Made by a program: the position numbers and the translations under genes. Below are positions 22,588-32,258 of a stretch of DNA of 64,000 bases, piece after piece. The stretch is from assembly GCA_949358305.1 (NCBI GenBank), contig OX442317.1, forward strand, positions 9,676,186 through 9,740,185, given 5' to 3'. Position 1 is the first letter of the stretch; every line of letters starts with the position of its first letter. Source of the DNA: Strigamia acuminata. Lineage: Eukaryota; Arthropoda; Chilopoda; Geophilomorpha; Linotaeniidae. The notes under the pieces were generated by a model. That model searched no databases. It was given only the letters and a program-made list of their open reading frames with translations, and was not told the origin of the DNA.

Positions 22588-23403
22588 GGTTTTCTGAGAC
22601 GAACCAGGTTTACTGAGTGACTCAAGGAAAACCTAAAGCATTAATAATAGTAGCAGAGTTGATTTGTGTGTGATTCCGTAAGTGAAGAGAGTGAAAATTT
22701 TGAACGAATTTGGCGAACAAATAGCTTAAAAACGAAACGAATCTATCGCGAATTTTGATGAAAAATAACATTGCGAAATGGAAATTTAGGCTTAAATAAT
22801 TGTGTTAAAACTTCGAAATGAAATTTTAGTGTGTGCATATATTATCAGATGACTAATTAGTTGAAAAATTGTTAAATTTAGTGTAAATTAGTGCAACATG
22901 AAATGTCAAATGAAATAATGAATGGAAATTGGAACAATTCGAGTTGATCAAAGAAGAAGATAAGAAGGATCAAGCGGAAGGAGGAGAGTGAAGTGAACTT
23001 TACCTTTCTTTAAGTGGATAAGTGTAAAACCAACACGAACTTTGAACATTTTTTTTTGTGTGTGTTTTTTTTTTATTTTATAGAAAATTGAAAACCTGAA
23101 AAAAAAGTAATATAAAAACAAAAAAACCAAAAAGTGTTGTTATGGATGAAAAGTGTTAGTTTTATTTAATTTTAAACTTTGGATATTGTTTCCAATGTAA
23201 AAATGTAATAAAAAGGGATTATGACATTTATAAACATTGAAAAGTGTGTTAGATTATATTTTTGTAAAAATAAGGATGATGAAAAGAGATTCTCAAAATT
23301 GTAAAATTGTGTTTATGATTTGAAAATTTTTATGTAAAAGGAGATGCGTTAGTTAGAACAATTCATTGTTTTTCGAGAGACCGAAAAAATTAAAGGGGGG
23401 GGC
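22588..23403 (+). other. Gypsy 3' untranslated region with polypurine tract
   Basis: AT-rich sequence without ORFs between pol and the 3' LTR. No envelope-like ORF with a signal peptide or transmembrane anchor was seen. It ends in the G-rich polypurine tract. Confidence 0.7.
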
Positions 23404-23896
23404 TGTTACGCGGTAGAGCCGTACCGTGTATCGGCTGGCTCTGCTCGCTCTGTTTAGGCATTTAATGCAATGAATTCTCACTAGACGGCGCTGTGCACCT
23501 AATTAGATGCACAGACCGTTCAACTTAGTTGATAGGGGGAATAGGAGTTTACTTAGTGAGTTGATTAAGCCAGAGAGCTCAGATCTCTTTTGATTCTCAA
23601 ACTTTTACCTTCACCTACTACTGCCAGCCGGTTGACGGTCAGGCAGGACTAGGTTTCCTGAATTGAATTGAATTGACAACAGCATCATCCTTATTTGATT
23701 TGAATGAACCATTTATGTGTTTTAGGTTTAATAAATGAACAAATGTAATAAGAGCTGACGACCGAACATTTACATTAGTAAATGTCCGACTTTGAACAAT
23801 AAAGCCAACAGGCATTTTACATATAAAACCCTGTGTCATTCTTGATTAATTTCATGTCACGTAGGACTAAATCAATCCCCATTTAGCCACGTAACA
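23404..23896 (+). mobile_element. Gypsy 3' LTR
   Basis: A 493-base copy identical or nearly so to 14751-15243, starting TGTTACG directly after the polypurine tract and ending CGTAACA. ATAT and the same flank follow as after the left LTR. Confidence 0.9.
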
Positions 23897-24405
23897 ATAT
23901 TACCGATGCTACTACGTTATCATCATTCACATATTAAAAGAAAGAAGGCAAAGGTAGGTTTCATTTTTTTTTTATTATTAAATAATAATATCTAAAAGTT
24001 TTCTATATAAGTCCCAGCAAATGATAGTGACCTTAGGGAATAGGAGCAAAAGCACGGATATCGAAGACTTTGGAATAATGCTCGTTTTGCGTGCTTATTT
24101 TTGTTTTTCCAAGGTAATATGATCAATAGAGAAATTGATAATAAATAAATAAATAATCATGACAAATTGGTAAATACTACACTCTGATGTACAGAGTGCA
24201 GTGTGCAGTCTTACAATACCAACATTATGCCAAGCAGAGCTCTCCTTTAGCTAGGGATGAGCAGAGATAGAGCAACAGATAATCAAAATGTTCAATCTTA
24301 AATGAATTTTTCTGACTTTCAGCCGTGTGCATAGGGCAACAAGAGCACTTATTTTTGTTTTTGGGAAAACTACGCTATTGGGGAAATCGTGATATTTCGC
24401 CATAA

Positions 24406-24973
24406 GGGGCCGTCCATAAATTACGTAACGCCGATTTTTCGATTTTTAGACCCCCTCCCCCCCCCCCTTGTAACAAGGTCGTAACAAATCCACAAACCCC
24501 CCCTTAGAATATTATATTACGTAACAAAACTCACCACCCCCCCCCCCCCCAAAAAAAAAAATTTGATACAAGTTTATAATACAAAAGTTTTCAAAAAATT
24601 CAAAAATTTTCAAAAATTTACAAAAATTTTCAAAAATTTACAAAAATTTTCAAAAATTTACAAAAATTTTCAAAAATTTACAAAAATTTTCAAAAATTTA
24701 CAAAAATTTTCAAAAATTTACAAAAATTTTCAAAAATTTACAAAAATTTTCAAAAATTTACAAAAATTTTCAAAAATTTACAAAAATTTTCAAAAATTTA
24801 CAAAAATTTTCAAAAATTTACAAAAATTTTCAAAAATATTCAAAAAATTTTAAAAAAAATTTTGTTACGTAACATTATTAAGAACCCCCCCCCTCCCCGT
24901 CGTAACAACCCGTAACAAAATTTGAAACCCCCTCCCCCCCCCTCCAGGCGTTACGTAATTTATGGACGGCCCC
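24406..24973. mobile_element. Harbinger-like miniature element, right copy
   Basis: The same element as 15753-16318, with TAA flanks and the same 20-bp array (about 24596-24846). It differs only in homopolymer lengths. It was duplicated with the flank, not by transposition. Confidence 0.9.
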
Positions 24974-25895
24974 TAATGTGTTTTGTAAACAGGAAGTTTT
25001 CCACAACAGTTGGAGATTGAACTGAAAGAATTCTTCGTGACGTGGAGGCGAATATTTCGACAAACTCAATCGCAACATCGTGATAAAATTGACTGTTTGA
25101 AGTCGACATGGAAAGAAAGAGATGATCGCCAGCATGACACGGCTGAGCCGCAGAAAAAAAGAAGTGGAAAAAGCGATTGAAAAATCCAAGGTTCAGAAGA
25201 GAAAAAATGACGGTTTTAAAAAAAGCAACAAGATTACCAATAAACAAACTTTTAAAGAATTGTCATTGAATGTATGCAAATAAAAAAACAGTACAACCCA
25301 AGCATAAAAATATAGCACTTCATTGAAGGGGCCCAAAGTTCAAAGTTCTGAACGTGTTCTCTCGGTGTGGGTGGGATATGTTGAATCGGGTTTTAATTTT
25401 AGCAAAGATGTTAGCAAGACAGCACTCGTGGTAAATATTAAATTCTGTACGATAAATATATATTTAGTTCTGCTTCTATACAAGAGTTTCATTCCAATTC
25501 GAATCAAGATTAGGCTTCAAATGGAATCAAATCGAACAAACCACAATTTCTTTTTTTAAGTAAAAAAAAATTAATTAAATATGAAAAACCTTCTGAATGT
25601 ATATTCTAAACCAAACTTCGACTAGGGAGATTTGTTGGAGCCTTTAAAAACAAAAATTGTGACATTTAATTTAATTTAATTTTATTTCTAGAACTTCAAA
25701 AACACAAGTAATCGGAGCGCCAACTTAAAATCTTAAGGGCGAGGGAGAAGAAGGAATTGATCAGTTGCGACTACTGTTTCAAGGAAGAACTTTTTTTTTA
25801 TAGGCATTTGTATAAATGGCCAAAACAGAATGCAAAAACCCCCCCCCGTATGAATGTGTGTGAGGAGGCAATTTTTTGTTTTGTTATCGTTTTTG

Positions 25896-26185
25896 CATCA
25901 CGGTCTTTTAAATGGCACATAACAATTCATTTTTGTCATTCAACCAACAAATTTGGTGTGTCGTGACCCGAACTCAATAATGCATTTACCGGGTTACTCA
26001 CGTTTTGTGAGGTCTCACATCTCGATCTGACTTTCGTGACAGCAGCCATTTTAGATTTGGTTGTAAACATTAAAACCCGGCATAAATAAATCCCCTCTGG
26101 TTTTTGTCTCTGCGATTTTTGGTGATGTTTATATAGAAAAATCCGTAAGCGGTAAAAACAAAATAAATATTTAATAAAACGGACT
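25896..26185. other. Unannotated stretch
   Basis: Nothing gene-like was found. Several stops occur in every frame, and no repeat match was noticed in the window. Confidence 0.4.
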
Positions 26186-27044
26186 GGCTATTTCCACCCC
26201 CTAGAGGGTGAAAATAGAATCGGGGCTATTTCCACCCCCTTTTGAGAAGCGCATTTGATTGGCTGATTTCACCCACTGTTTTTCATCGTTTTCTTCAAAT
26301 GCAAGTGTTTTTCATCGTTTTCTTCAAATTCAAGTGTTTTTCATCGTTTGTTCCATTTCTTGCTTGATTTTCATCAATTTGTTCCATTACTAGTTTAATT
26401 TTCATCGTTTTGTGCAATTAAAAATTGTTTTCATTGTTTTTAATTCCACAAAACGATAAAAATCAAACTAGAAATGAATCAAAATGATGAAAATCAAACT
26501 AGAAATGGAACAAATTGATGAAAATCAAACAAAAAAATGGAAAAAAACGATGAAAAACACAATTGAATTGTGGTATTTGCGGTATATGCAGAATATCCGG
26601 TATTTGCAGAATATGCGGTATTTGCGGTATATGCAGAATATCCGGTATTTGCAGAATATGCGGTATTTGAGGTATTACGGTACACCGTTTTTCGTTATTT
26701 TTGGGAATACTGCGGTATTCTCTCGTGAAAGGAATACCGCGGTACGATATTACGCTACCGCACACAAGGCTATTTAACACGTTTTTATCAGTGGGTGGAA
26801 ATAGCCACCAAGATATTTCCACCTTCCAAGGGGGTGGAAATAACTCAAATAAGATATTTCCACCCTCTAAGGGGGTGGAAATAACTCAAATAAGATATTT
26901 CCACCCTCCAAGGGGGTGAAAATAACCCAAATAAGATATTTCCACCTTCCAAGGGGGTGGAAATAGCCTATATCCTATTTTCACCCTCTAGGGGGTGGAA
27001 ATAGCCCAGATTCTATTTTCACCCACTAGGGGGTGGAAATAGCC
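26186..27044. mobile_element. Foldback element with GGCTATTTCCACCCCCTAG ends and nested inverted repeats
   Basis: Ends of about 60 bases are inverted repeats built from GGCTATTTCCACCCCCTAG modules. The right arm is expanded into four or more tandem modules of about 55-60 bases (26800-26990), each itself palindromic. Inside, 26283-26410 and 26445-26560 form a second inverted pair around TTTTCATCGTTTT. A 45-bp direct repeat containing GGTATTTGCGGTATATGCAG occurs twice (26573-26665). There is no transposase. ORFs here are repeat artefacts. Confidence 0.8.
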
Positions 27045-27109
27045 ACCGCCAATTTTTAGGATATGAATGGATCCACTGAGATCAACAGCGGCTACTAGAA
27101 CTTGCGACC

Positions 27110-27349
27110 GAAATCGCGATCCAACTTGCGGCCACCATCAGCATCACCATCACCACCACCTCAATACGACTATGGCAATTGTAAGTTATTTTCATTTTAT
27201 TAACTTCCATTATGACTAGAGAGGATTTTCGCTACGTCTGTTCATTTGCAAAGGAAATTTTTATTTTGGGCATGGCAGCTCTTCTTCTTCTTTCGTTATT
27301 TGCTCTCTTCCTATCATTTTTCTACAATACCATGTTAGGCTTATTTTAA
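27110..27349 (+). CDS. Small membrane-protein ORF, family copy 2
   Basis: A proline/serine stretch (PPSASPSPPPPQYDYGN) ends at a GTAAGT donor-like site near 27180. An ATG at 27212 then opens 45 codons: TREDFRYVCSFAKEIFILG followed by a leucine-rich membrane span (MAALLLLSLFALF). The same arrangement occurs at 29690-29913 without any indel over the first 33 codons of the membrane ORF. Whether the two parts are spliced together is not shown. The function is unknown. Confidence 0.4.
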
Positions 27350-28003
27350 TCCTCTTGGCTCACAAACCAGGCATGCTAATCATACCGTGACTAAGTAAGT
27401 GCCCAATTCCCCATCACATTAATAAAACCAGTTAAGGTGAGGTTCGCAGGGGGAGGGAGGGTCAAGGGGGGCGCTGGTCCCTCCTTGATAAGAAAAAAAA
27501 CCAAAAACATGCAAAAAACCAAGAAATAGCATTATTCACCCCTGGTTGAGGAGCCTCCTGTCGCCAAGCGTTACTCACTGCTAAAACACAAAATGAACTT
27601 TCTGTAACTATATACAGTATATTGAATTCTAATTCCATTTACTTGTTAGTTATGTAATTTTTTTATGATTATATTTATTCATTCAGTTATTGAATGAGTC
27701 CATCACTACCACAATAGTTGAGAGCACATAAGACTAATCAAAAACATCGAGCATTAATAGATCAAGGTATACATCAAGGTATACCTGATGTATACCTATA
27801 AACTGGAGGTGGTATGCCTTACCACCTCCAGTTCTTCCACCTCCAGCTGTACCACTTCATTGTTTATGTGATTTTGGAATCAAGGCTTTATACTTATACT
27901 AGGTGTTTACTTACTACATCCGTGGATTCATTTATACTTTAAATAATTTACATGATTCTAGATACAAGTTACAGAGTAAGTGTAATTTATAATTTGTAAT
28001 TCA
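27350..28003. other. Unannotated stretch with a short palindrome
   Basis: No ORF of note. Around 27760-27860 short inverted and direct repeats are present (ATCAAGGTATAC twice, then a GGTGGTA...TACCACC hairpin). I see no gene. Confidence 0.4.
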
Positions 28004-28201
28004 ATGGATGTGCAGTTGAACAATAAATTGAATTGTCCGGACGGCACAGCTATTTTGCTCTACATGGGACGAATTGCTTTGTCCGGAATCCGGAAGAGGG
28101 ACATGTCAATGTCAAACGACAGGTTTGATATAAAACTTAAATTTTTTGTTTTGCAATTTTATTCAGGTTTATGTTTTCTTTTCTCCCAGTTTTTTTCCTA
28201 A
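28004..28201 (+). other. Short ORF, unrecognised
   Basis: The open frame reads NCPDGTAILLYMGRIALSG and RKRDMSMSNDRFD before becoming hydrophobic; it may stop being coding at the AT-rich stretch near 28140. No family is recognised. It is listed because it lies within the small-ORF cluster and looks better than random in its first 45 codons. Confidence 0.2.
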
Positions 28202-28291
28202 AAATAACTACTGTTTCTACTAAATAGCTACTGTTTCTTTTCTTTTAAAAACTCAATTCAAACACCTACTCTTTCGTCTTTACATTTTACG

Positions 28292-28522
28292 ATGAGCAAT
28301 AATCGTAGGCGAAAACTCATTAAAGACCGAAGATTCAAAGAGTTGGTTAAGATGGAGACGGAGGTCTTAGAACGAGTTCATCAGAGACTTTCCTTCTTTG
28401 AAGACAAGGAAAACGCCGAGATCGAAAAGCTCGAAATGGTCAATCCAACCAAAGCAAAAAACGTTAAGCGCGTTTTAGCTGCTGACATTAAACAAATCAA
28501 AAAAAAATTCTTTGGTCATTAA
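28292..28522 (+). CDS. Small charged helical ORF, paralogue of 14069-14245
   Basis: The 76-aa ORF runs from ATG to TAA. It has a basic start (MSNNRRRKLIKDRRFKEL) and a glutamate-rich helical core, and ends VKRVLAADIKQIKKKFFGH. It resembles the ORF at 14069 over its C-terminal 50 residues. A predicted coiled-coil, nucleic-acid-binding-like charge pattern is inference only. Confidence 0.45.
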   Translation: MSNNRRRKLIKDRRFKELVKMETEVLERVHQRLSFFEDKENAEIEKLEMVNPTKAKNVKRVLAADIKQIKKKFFGH

Positions 28523-28544
28523 AGCGAATTTTTTCATTTAAATT

Positions 28545-28765
28545 GTTTCAAAGATTTTAGTCAATTTTCTTATAAAATTCAAAGATTTTAGTCAATTCTC
28601 TTATAAAATTCAAAGATTTTAGTCGATTTTCTTACGAAATTAAAGTTTTAGTCAATTCTCTTATAAAATTCAAAGATTTTAGTCGATTTTCTTAAGAAAT
28701 TAAAGTTTTAGTCAATTCTCTTATAAAATTCAAAGATTTTAGTCAATTTTCTTATAACATTCAAA
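28545..28765. repeat. About 32-bp minisatellite after the helical ORF
   Basis: About six to seven units of TTCAAAGATTTTAGTCAATT followed by CTCTTATAAAA-type sequence, alternating slightly between two variants. Confidence 0.85.
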
Positions 28766-28856
28766 GATTCCGAATCTTGTTTACATTTTTTCTGGGGTGG
28801 CTGATATAAAATAAAACAGTTAATAATTTTTAGCGTTTTTTAAATTACAGTTTATA

Positions 28857-29054
28857 ATGGTCGCTCACAGAATCGATTCCGAAGATATGGAGCCTAGAGC
28901 ATTAGCACAGCGGCGTCGACGCGAACGTCAGCGATTAATAAATAACGACCCGGAACCCGAAGCCTCATCCGATGAGTCGTCCGACCAGTCTTACCCACCT
29001 TCTCACATATACCTAACAGTAACAGATTTGGGATACTTTTGCAGGGCGATTTAG
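28857..29054 (+). CDS. Small basic N-terminus ORF, family copy 3
   Basis: The ORF has 65 aa, with RIDSEDMEPRALAQRRRRERQ, an acidic serine-rich middle, and PPSHIYLTVTDLGYFC. It clearly resembles the ORF at 13611 but stops before a membrane span. An acceptor-like CTTTTGCAG at about 29036-29044 leads into another open frame (GDLVDGHLRRGDVNSIQNF, open to about 29194). Splicing could therefore replace the end. No known domain is recognised. Confidence 0.4.
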   Translation: MVAHRIDSEDMEPRALAQRRRRERQRLINNDPEPEASSDESSDQSYPPSHIYLTVTDLGYFCRAI

Positions 29055-29265
29055 TGGATGGGCATTTACGTCGCGGCGATGTGAACAGCATACAAAATTT
29101 CAGAACTTTATTTAAAATACCTGTAGATCTCAATTCAGTGAATTTAAGACGTTTTTTTCGGGAATTGTCGTGGCTCTATTGGCACTCACCTCTATCTTAA
29201 TTCAGTGGATTTAAGACGTTTTTTTCAAGTTAGCTAGTGTTGTCAGAGGATATCATATTTATAAA

Positions 29266-29627
29266 TCAATTTGGGAAGCGAAAATTGGAGAGCGGAAACC
29301 AATAAACAGCCTGTGATAGTTTGCGGATTCATTTTCGTAATATACGTCCTGGTTTGGTGTGCTTATTATTTACTATTTCGGTAAGCAAATTGAGCAAAAA
29401 TTTGTATGAATCATTAACATTTACTTAGCAAACCTGTGCTAATTCAACCTGTCGCTGTTCTGAATGAATTCGTGGCTGTTCCGAATGTAGCGGGTTCAAA
29501 TGTCCACTATACTCCGCAACATAACGCTTGCATTCTTACATTTTTATATCACCATTTACATCAGGATATTAGTAGCAATCAGTGGATTGAGTTTAGGAGC
29601 GTATATGTACGTAATTTGATTGATTGA
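29266..29627 (+). CDS. Two-exon small single-pass membrane protein, unrecognised
   Basis: The first exon (open from about 29266, ending 29380) reads ETNKQPVIVCGFIFVIYVL and WCAYYLLF, a membrane span, and ends at a CG|GTAAGC donor. An acceptor TTACTTAG at 29420-29428 restores the frame with an arginine codon. A 66-codon luminal or cytosolic part follows (KPVLIQPVAVLNEF, NVHYTPQHNACIL, SVYVRNLID) and ends with TGA at 29625-29627. Intron length is 48 bases, like host introns. No upstream start was identified, so at least one 5' exon is missing or elsewhere. I know of no similar protein. Confidence 0.45.
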
Positions 29628-29689
29628 TAATCAATTTCTTAAATTTAATTAAATTTTTTAATTTAAAAACGAAATTGCGGCGGCGGAAC

Positions 29690-29965
29690 TTGCCATTTCA
29701 CCATCACCATCACCATCACCACCATCTCAATACGACTATGGCAATTATATTTTCATTTTATAAACTTCCATTATGGATGGAGAAGATTTTCGTTTCATCT
29801 GTCGTTTTGCAAAACAAATTCATATTTTGGGCATGGCAGCTCTTCTTCTTCTTTCATTATTTGCTCTCTTCCCATTATTTTTCAAGTGTTGTCAGAGGAT
29901 ATCATATTTATAAATCAATTTGGGAAGCGAAAATTGGAGAGATATTAGTGTTTCGTTTAGAGTAG
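29690..29965 (+). CDS. Small membrane-protein ORF, family copy 4, with SVVRGYH tail
   Basis: A serine/proline stretch is followed by an ATG at 29773 that opens 46 codons (DGEDFRFICRFAKQIHILG, then the same MAALLLLSLFALF span as at 27212) to TAA at 29911-29913. In another frame the DNA continues as SVVRGYHIYKSIWEAKIGE, which is also found at 29229 and, diverged, at 11690. The donor-like GTAAGT seen in copy 2 is deleted here. Confidence 0.4.
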   Translation: MPFHHHHHHHHHLNTTMAIIFSFYKLPLWMEKIFVSSVVLQNKFIFWAWQLFFFFHYLLSSHYFSSVVRGYHIYKSIWEAKIGEILVFRLE

Positions 29966-30000
29966 AGGAAACCAATAAACACTGCAAGTTTGCAGTTTGC

Positions 30001-30127
30001 AGTACTCAAGCCAGATGATTTGGTTACTGTTTTGGGTCATGTTCCCACAGATCAAACAACATTTTATAAGCTTATTAAAAATGGAGGCCATACAACCTGT
30101 GAAATAGCAGGACAAATATATTCATGA
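30001..30127 (+). other. Exon-like open frame, unrecognised
   Basis: Reads AVLKPDDLVTVLGHVPT, then TTFYKLIKNGGHTTCEIAG, and stops at TGA near 30127. The composition is protein-like, and CAG sites precede it. There is no start codon and the family is unknown. Confidence 0.25.
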
Positions 30128-30445
30128 CAAATTGGTAAATGCTACACTCTGATGTATAGAGTGCATTGTGCAGTCGCACAATACCAACATTATGCCAAGC
30201 AGAGCTATCCTTTAGCTAGGGATGACCAGAGATGGGGAGATAGGGCAACAAGAGCAGTTATTTTTGTTTGCAATTTTATAATTACTATTGGGAAAATCGT
30301 GATATATATTTCGCCATAATGTGTTTTGTAAACAGGAGGTTTTCCACAACAGTTGGATTTTGAAAAATCAGACCAACCAAACCCAGACTGTACGAAAAAT
30401 ATACATTTAGTTCTGCTCCTATACAAGAGTTATTCATTCCAATTT
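30122..30445 (+). repeat. Diverged copy of the 15.5-16.8 kb flank with an empty transposon site
   Basis: Matches 15505-15752 and 16319-16345 plus 16787-16855 in order, with substitutions and deletions, but lacks the Harbinger-like element. The target TAA at 30317-30319 is single. A further match, 31481-31585, corresponds to 17040-17150. Confidence 0.85.
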
Positions 30446-31480
30446 GAATCATGATTAGACCAACAGCTTAGCCGCTTCACCTTGGACAAGCAAGAAAAAT
30501 CAAACCAATACATGTTGAAACCAAAAAATGCAGAACTGCCACAAAAAAACATAAATTGGAACGAAATATATAACCCAAAATGACCAAGAGGTCTTTTCCA
30601 GGAGTGACCAACTGATCATTGAAGAGGAAAAGAGTTGGATATTGCCCTCTATCAAACAAACAAGAAACAAGCAACACATAATTCAATATTTCAAAAAATC
30701 TAAAGAATTGAATGCAAAATACCAAACTAAAGAAAATTTAAAAAAAGATATTTCTTGAGTCCATTGTACACTCAAAGTCACACATGACAAATCTATTCAT
30801 TTTAAATGCATTAGGCTTAAAATGGAATGCAGAAGTGAAATTAAGCCTAAAATGGAATCAGAAGCCAAATTAAGCCTAAATGAATGAAATCAGGAATTAT
30901 CAACTCAGATCAAACCAACTTAATCCACTTCCTTCGTTGTGCGTGATAGAATTCTGCAAAAATACAAAGGAAAGTCGAATGGAATAAAGTGAAAAATATC
31001 AACCGAGAGGAGAAACCAACGGCGAAATGGAAGCTAGGCAGATCACGACCAACAAAATCGAGCTGTTCACCTCGCCTCGTGCTAATCGAGTTACGTGACC
31101 GATGATTGTTTAGCGTATCGTATTGTTTGTATTTGTAGATCGTCATAAAATGCACATCCACACACTCTGCTGTTGAACGACCAAAACATCATACGGTACC
31201 GGTATTAATTTTGAACTTGATTGAAATACGTTTGAAAATGAATTTAAAATTCGTATTGCAAATATGCATTATTAAAACCGATACAGAGCCTACATGACTT
31301 GATTGATATTAGTTGTAACGTGTTTTCAATCAAACCTGGAATCGGGTGGAGGGTGTAAAATAATGCGACTGTTGTGTGGTTAAAATTTACATGTTTGTTT
31401 TTAATCTTGGGTTAAAATACATACATAAAATAACAAGAAGGTGGATCATGCAGTGAAGCTGACACAGCAAGTTGAATATT

Positions 31481-31907
31481 TGCACAAGTATTAAATCGGA
31501 GGGCCAACTTAAAATCTTAAGGGCGAGGAGAAGAAGGAATTGATGAGTTGCGATTACTGTTTCTAGGAAGAACTGCTTAAAGAAGACTTGATGGAGTGCT
31601 CGGACGTATGGCCATTTGTTTTGCACCAGGCTGACTTGATATCTCAATTCTCAACCCATTCTGCATGCGAGTACTCGCTAATTATTTTGGAGAATATTTT
31701 ACCAGCCAGCAAGTTCTCCGACCTCTTGCGCATGACGCAGAAATCAGGATGAGAAAATCCGGCGCGCTCACATCCCGAACATGGATAGAGTCACGTCCGC
31801 GCTGCTCCTTCTGCGCCAGCATCCTGCCGGACCCGAATAATGTTAAAATCTTCCGCTCTCTCAACCCGGCCGGAGTGCTTAAAAGTGACGTGCGGGCGAC
31901 AAATTGA
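31481..31907 (+). pseudogene. Open frame with possible C4 zinc-binding motif, interrupted
   Basis: The frame reads KELMSCDYCF, a TAG, then EELLKEDLMECSDVWPFV, continuing open to about 31752. An overlapping frame has RPRCSFCASILPD and ends at 31907. The related segment at 17100 has no TAG at that position. It is a decayed protein-coding fragment of unknown origin. Confidence 0.3.
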
Positions 31908-31950
31908 AAATAAATTAAAATTAAAATAAAAATTAATGTTAATTGAGTTT

Positions 31951-32245
31951 GGTTCGCGGCGAAAACAAACATTAATTTCGTCGTTTTGATTGATTTATTT
32001 ACGTTCTACAGAGTACTTTTTATAAGCCAAATAAAACTTTCTCGAATCTCATGACCAAAAAAAAATCCCAATCAATTTGCCACCAGGGTGTGCTATCTGG
32101 TTAAATCGTCGCTGTAAGAAACGAGTTGAATTTCTGTTTAATTGTTTGTTTAATTTCTCGTACACTGTGCTACAAAACGATACTTGATGCATTCACTTAA
32201 AATCGAGGAATATGATTGTGCTATTAGTTATTCCTCGAAAAGATT
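31951..32245 (+). repeat. Copy B of the GRP94-downstream segment
   Basis: 31951-32166 matches 11241-11406, and 32146-32245 resembles the GRP94 3' UTR at about 11018-11124, so the two parts occur in swapped order. It lies antisense to, and just past, the stop codon of the first reductase gene. Confidence 0.7.
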
Positions 32246-32258
32246 TCCCTTTTTTCAT

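Larger units (their letters stand above)
17240..23403 (+). mobile_element. Ty3/gypsy retrotransposon internal region, 5' truncated
   Basis: Gag and pol of a Ty3/gypsy element without an envelope gene. Pol order is protease, reverse transcriptase, RNase H, integrase. A polypurine tract (AAATTAAAGGGGGGGGC, about 23386-23402) sits directly before the 3' LTR. The 5' side lacks an adjacent LTR and primer-binding site: the 134 bases before gag join abruptly to a copy of the 3' flank. The element carries several coding lesions, so this copy is not autonomous as read. Confidence 0.9.
23404..25895 (+). repeat. 2.49-kb direct repeat, right copy
   Basis: Second copy of 14751-17239, consisting of the 3' LTR plus about 2.0 kb of flank. 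Beyond 25895 the sequence continues into DNA not present after the left copy. The right copy is therefore the natural flank and the left one the duplicated piece. Confidence 0.9.

Noticed and set aside
22588-23403. Envelope gene downstream of pol
   Set aside because: There is no ORF with a signal peptide, furin-like site or transmembrane anchor. The element appears to be gag-pol only.
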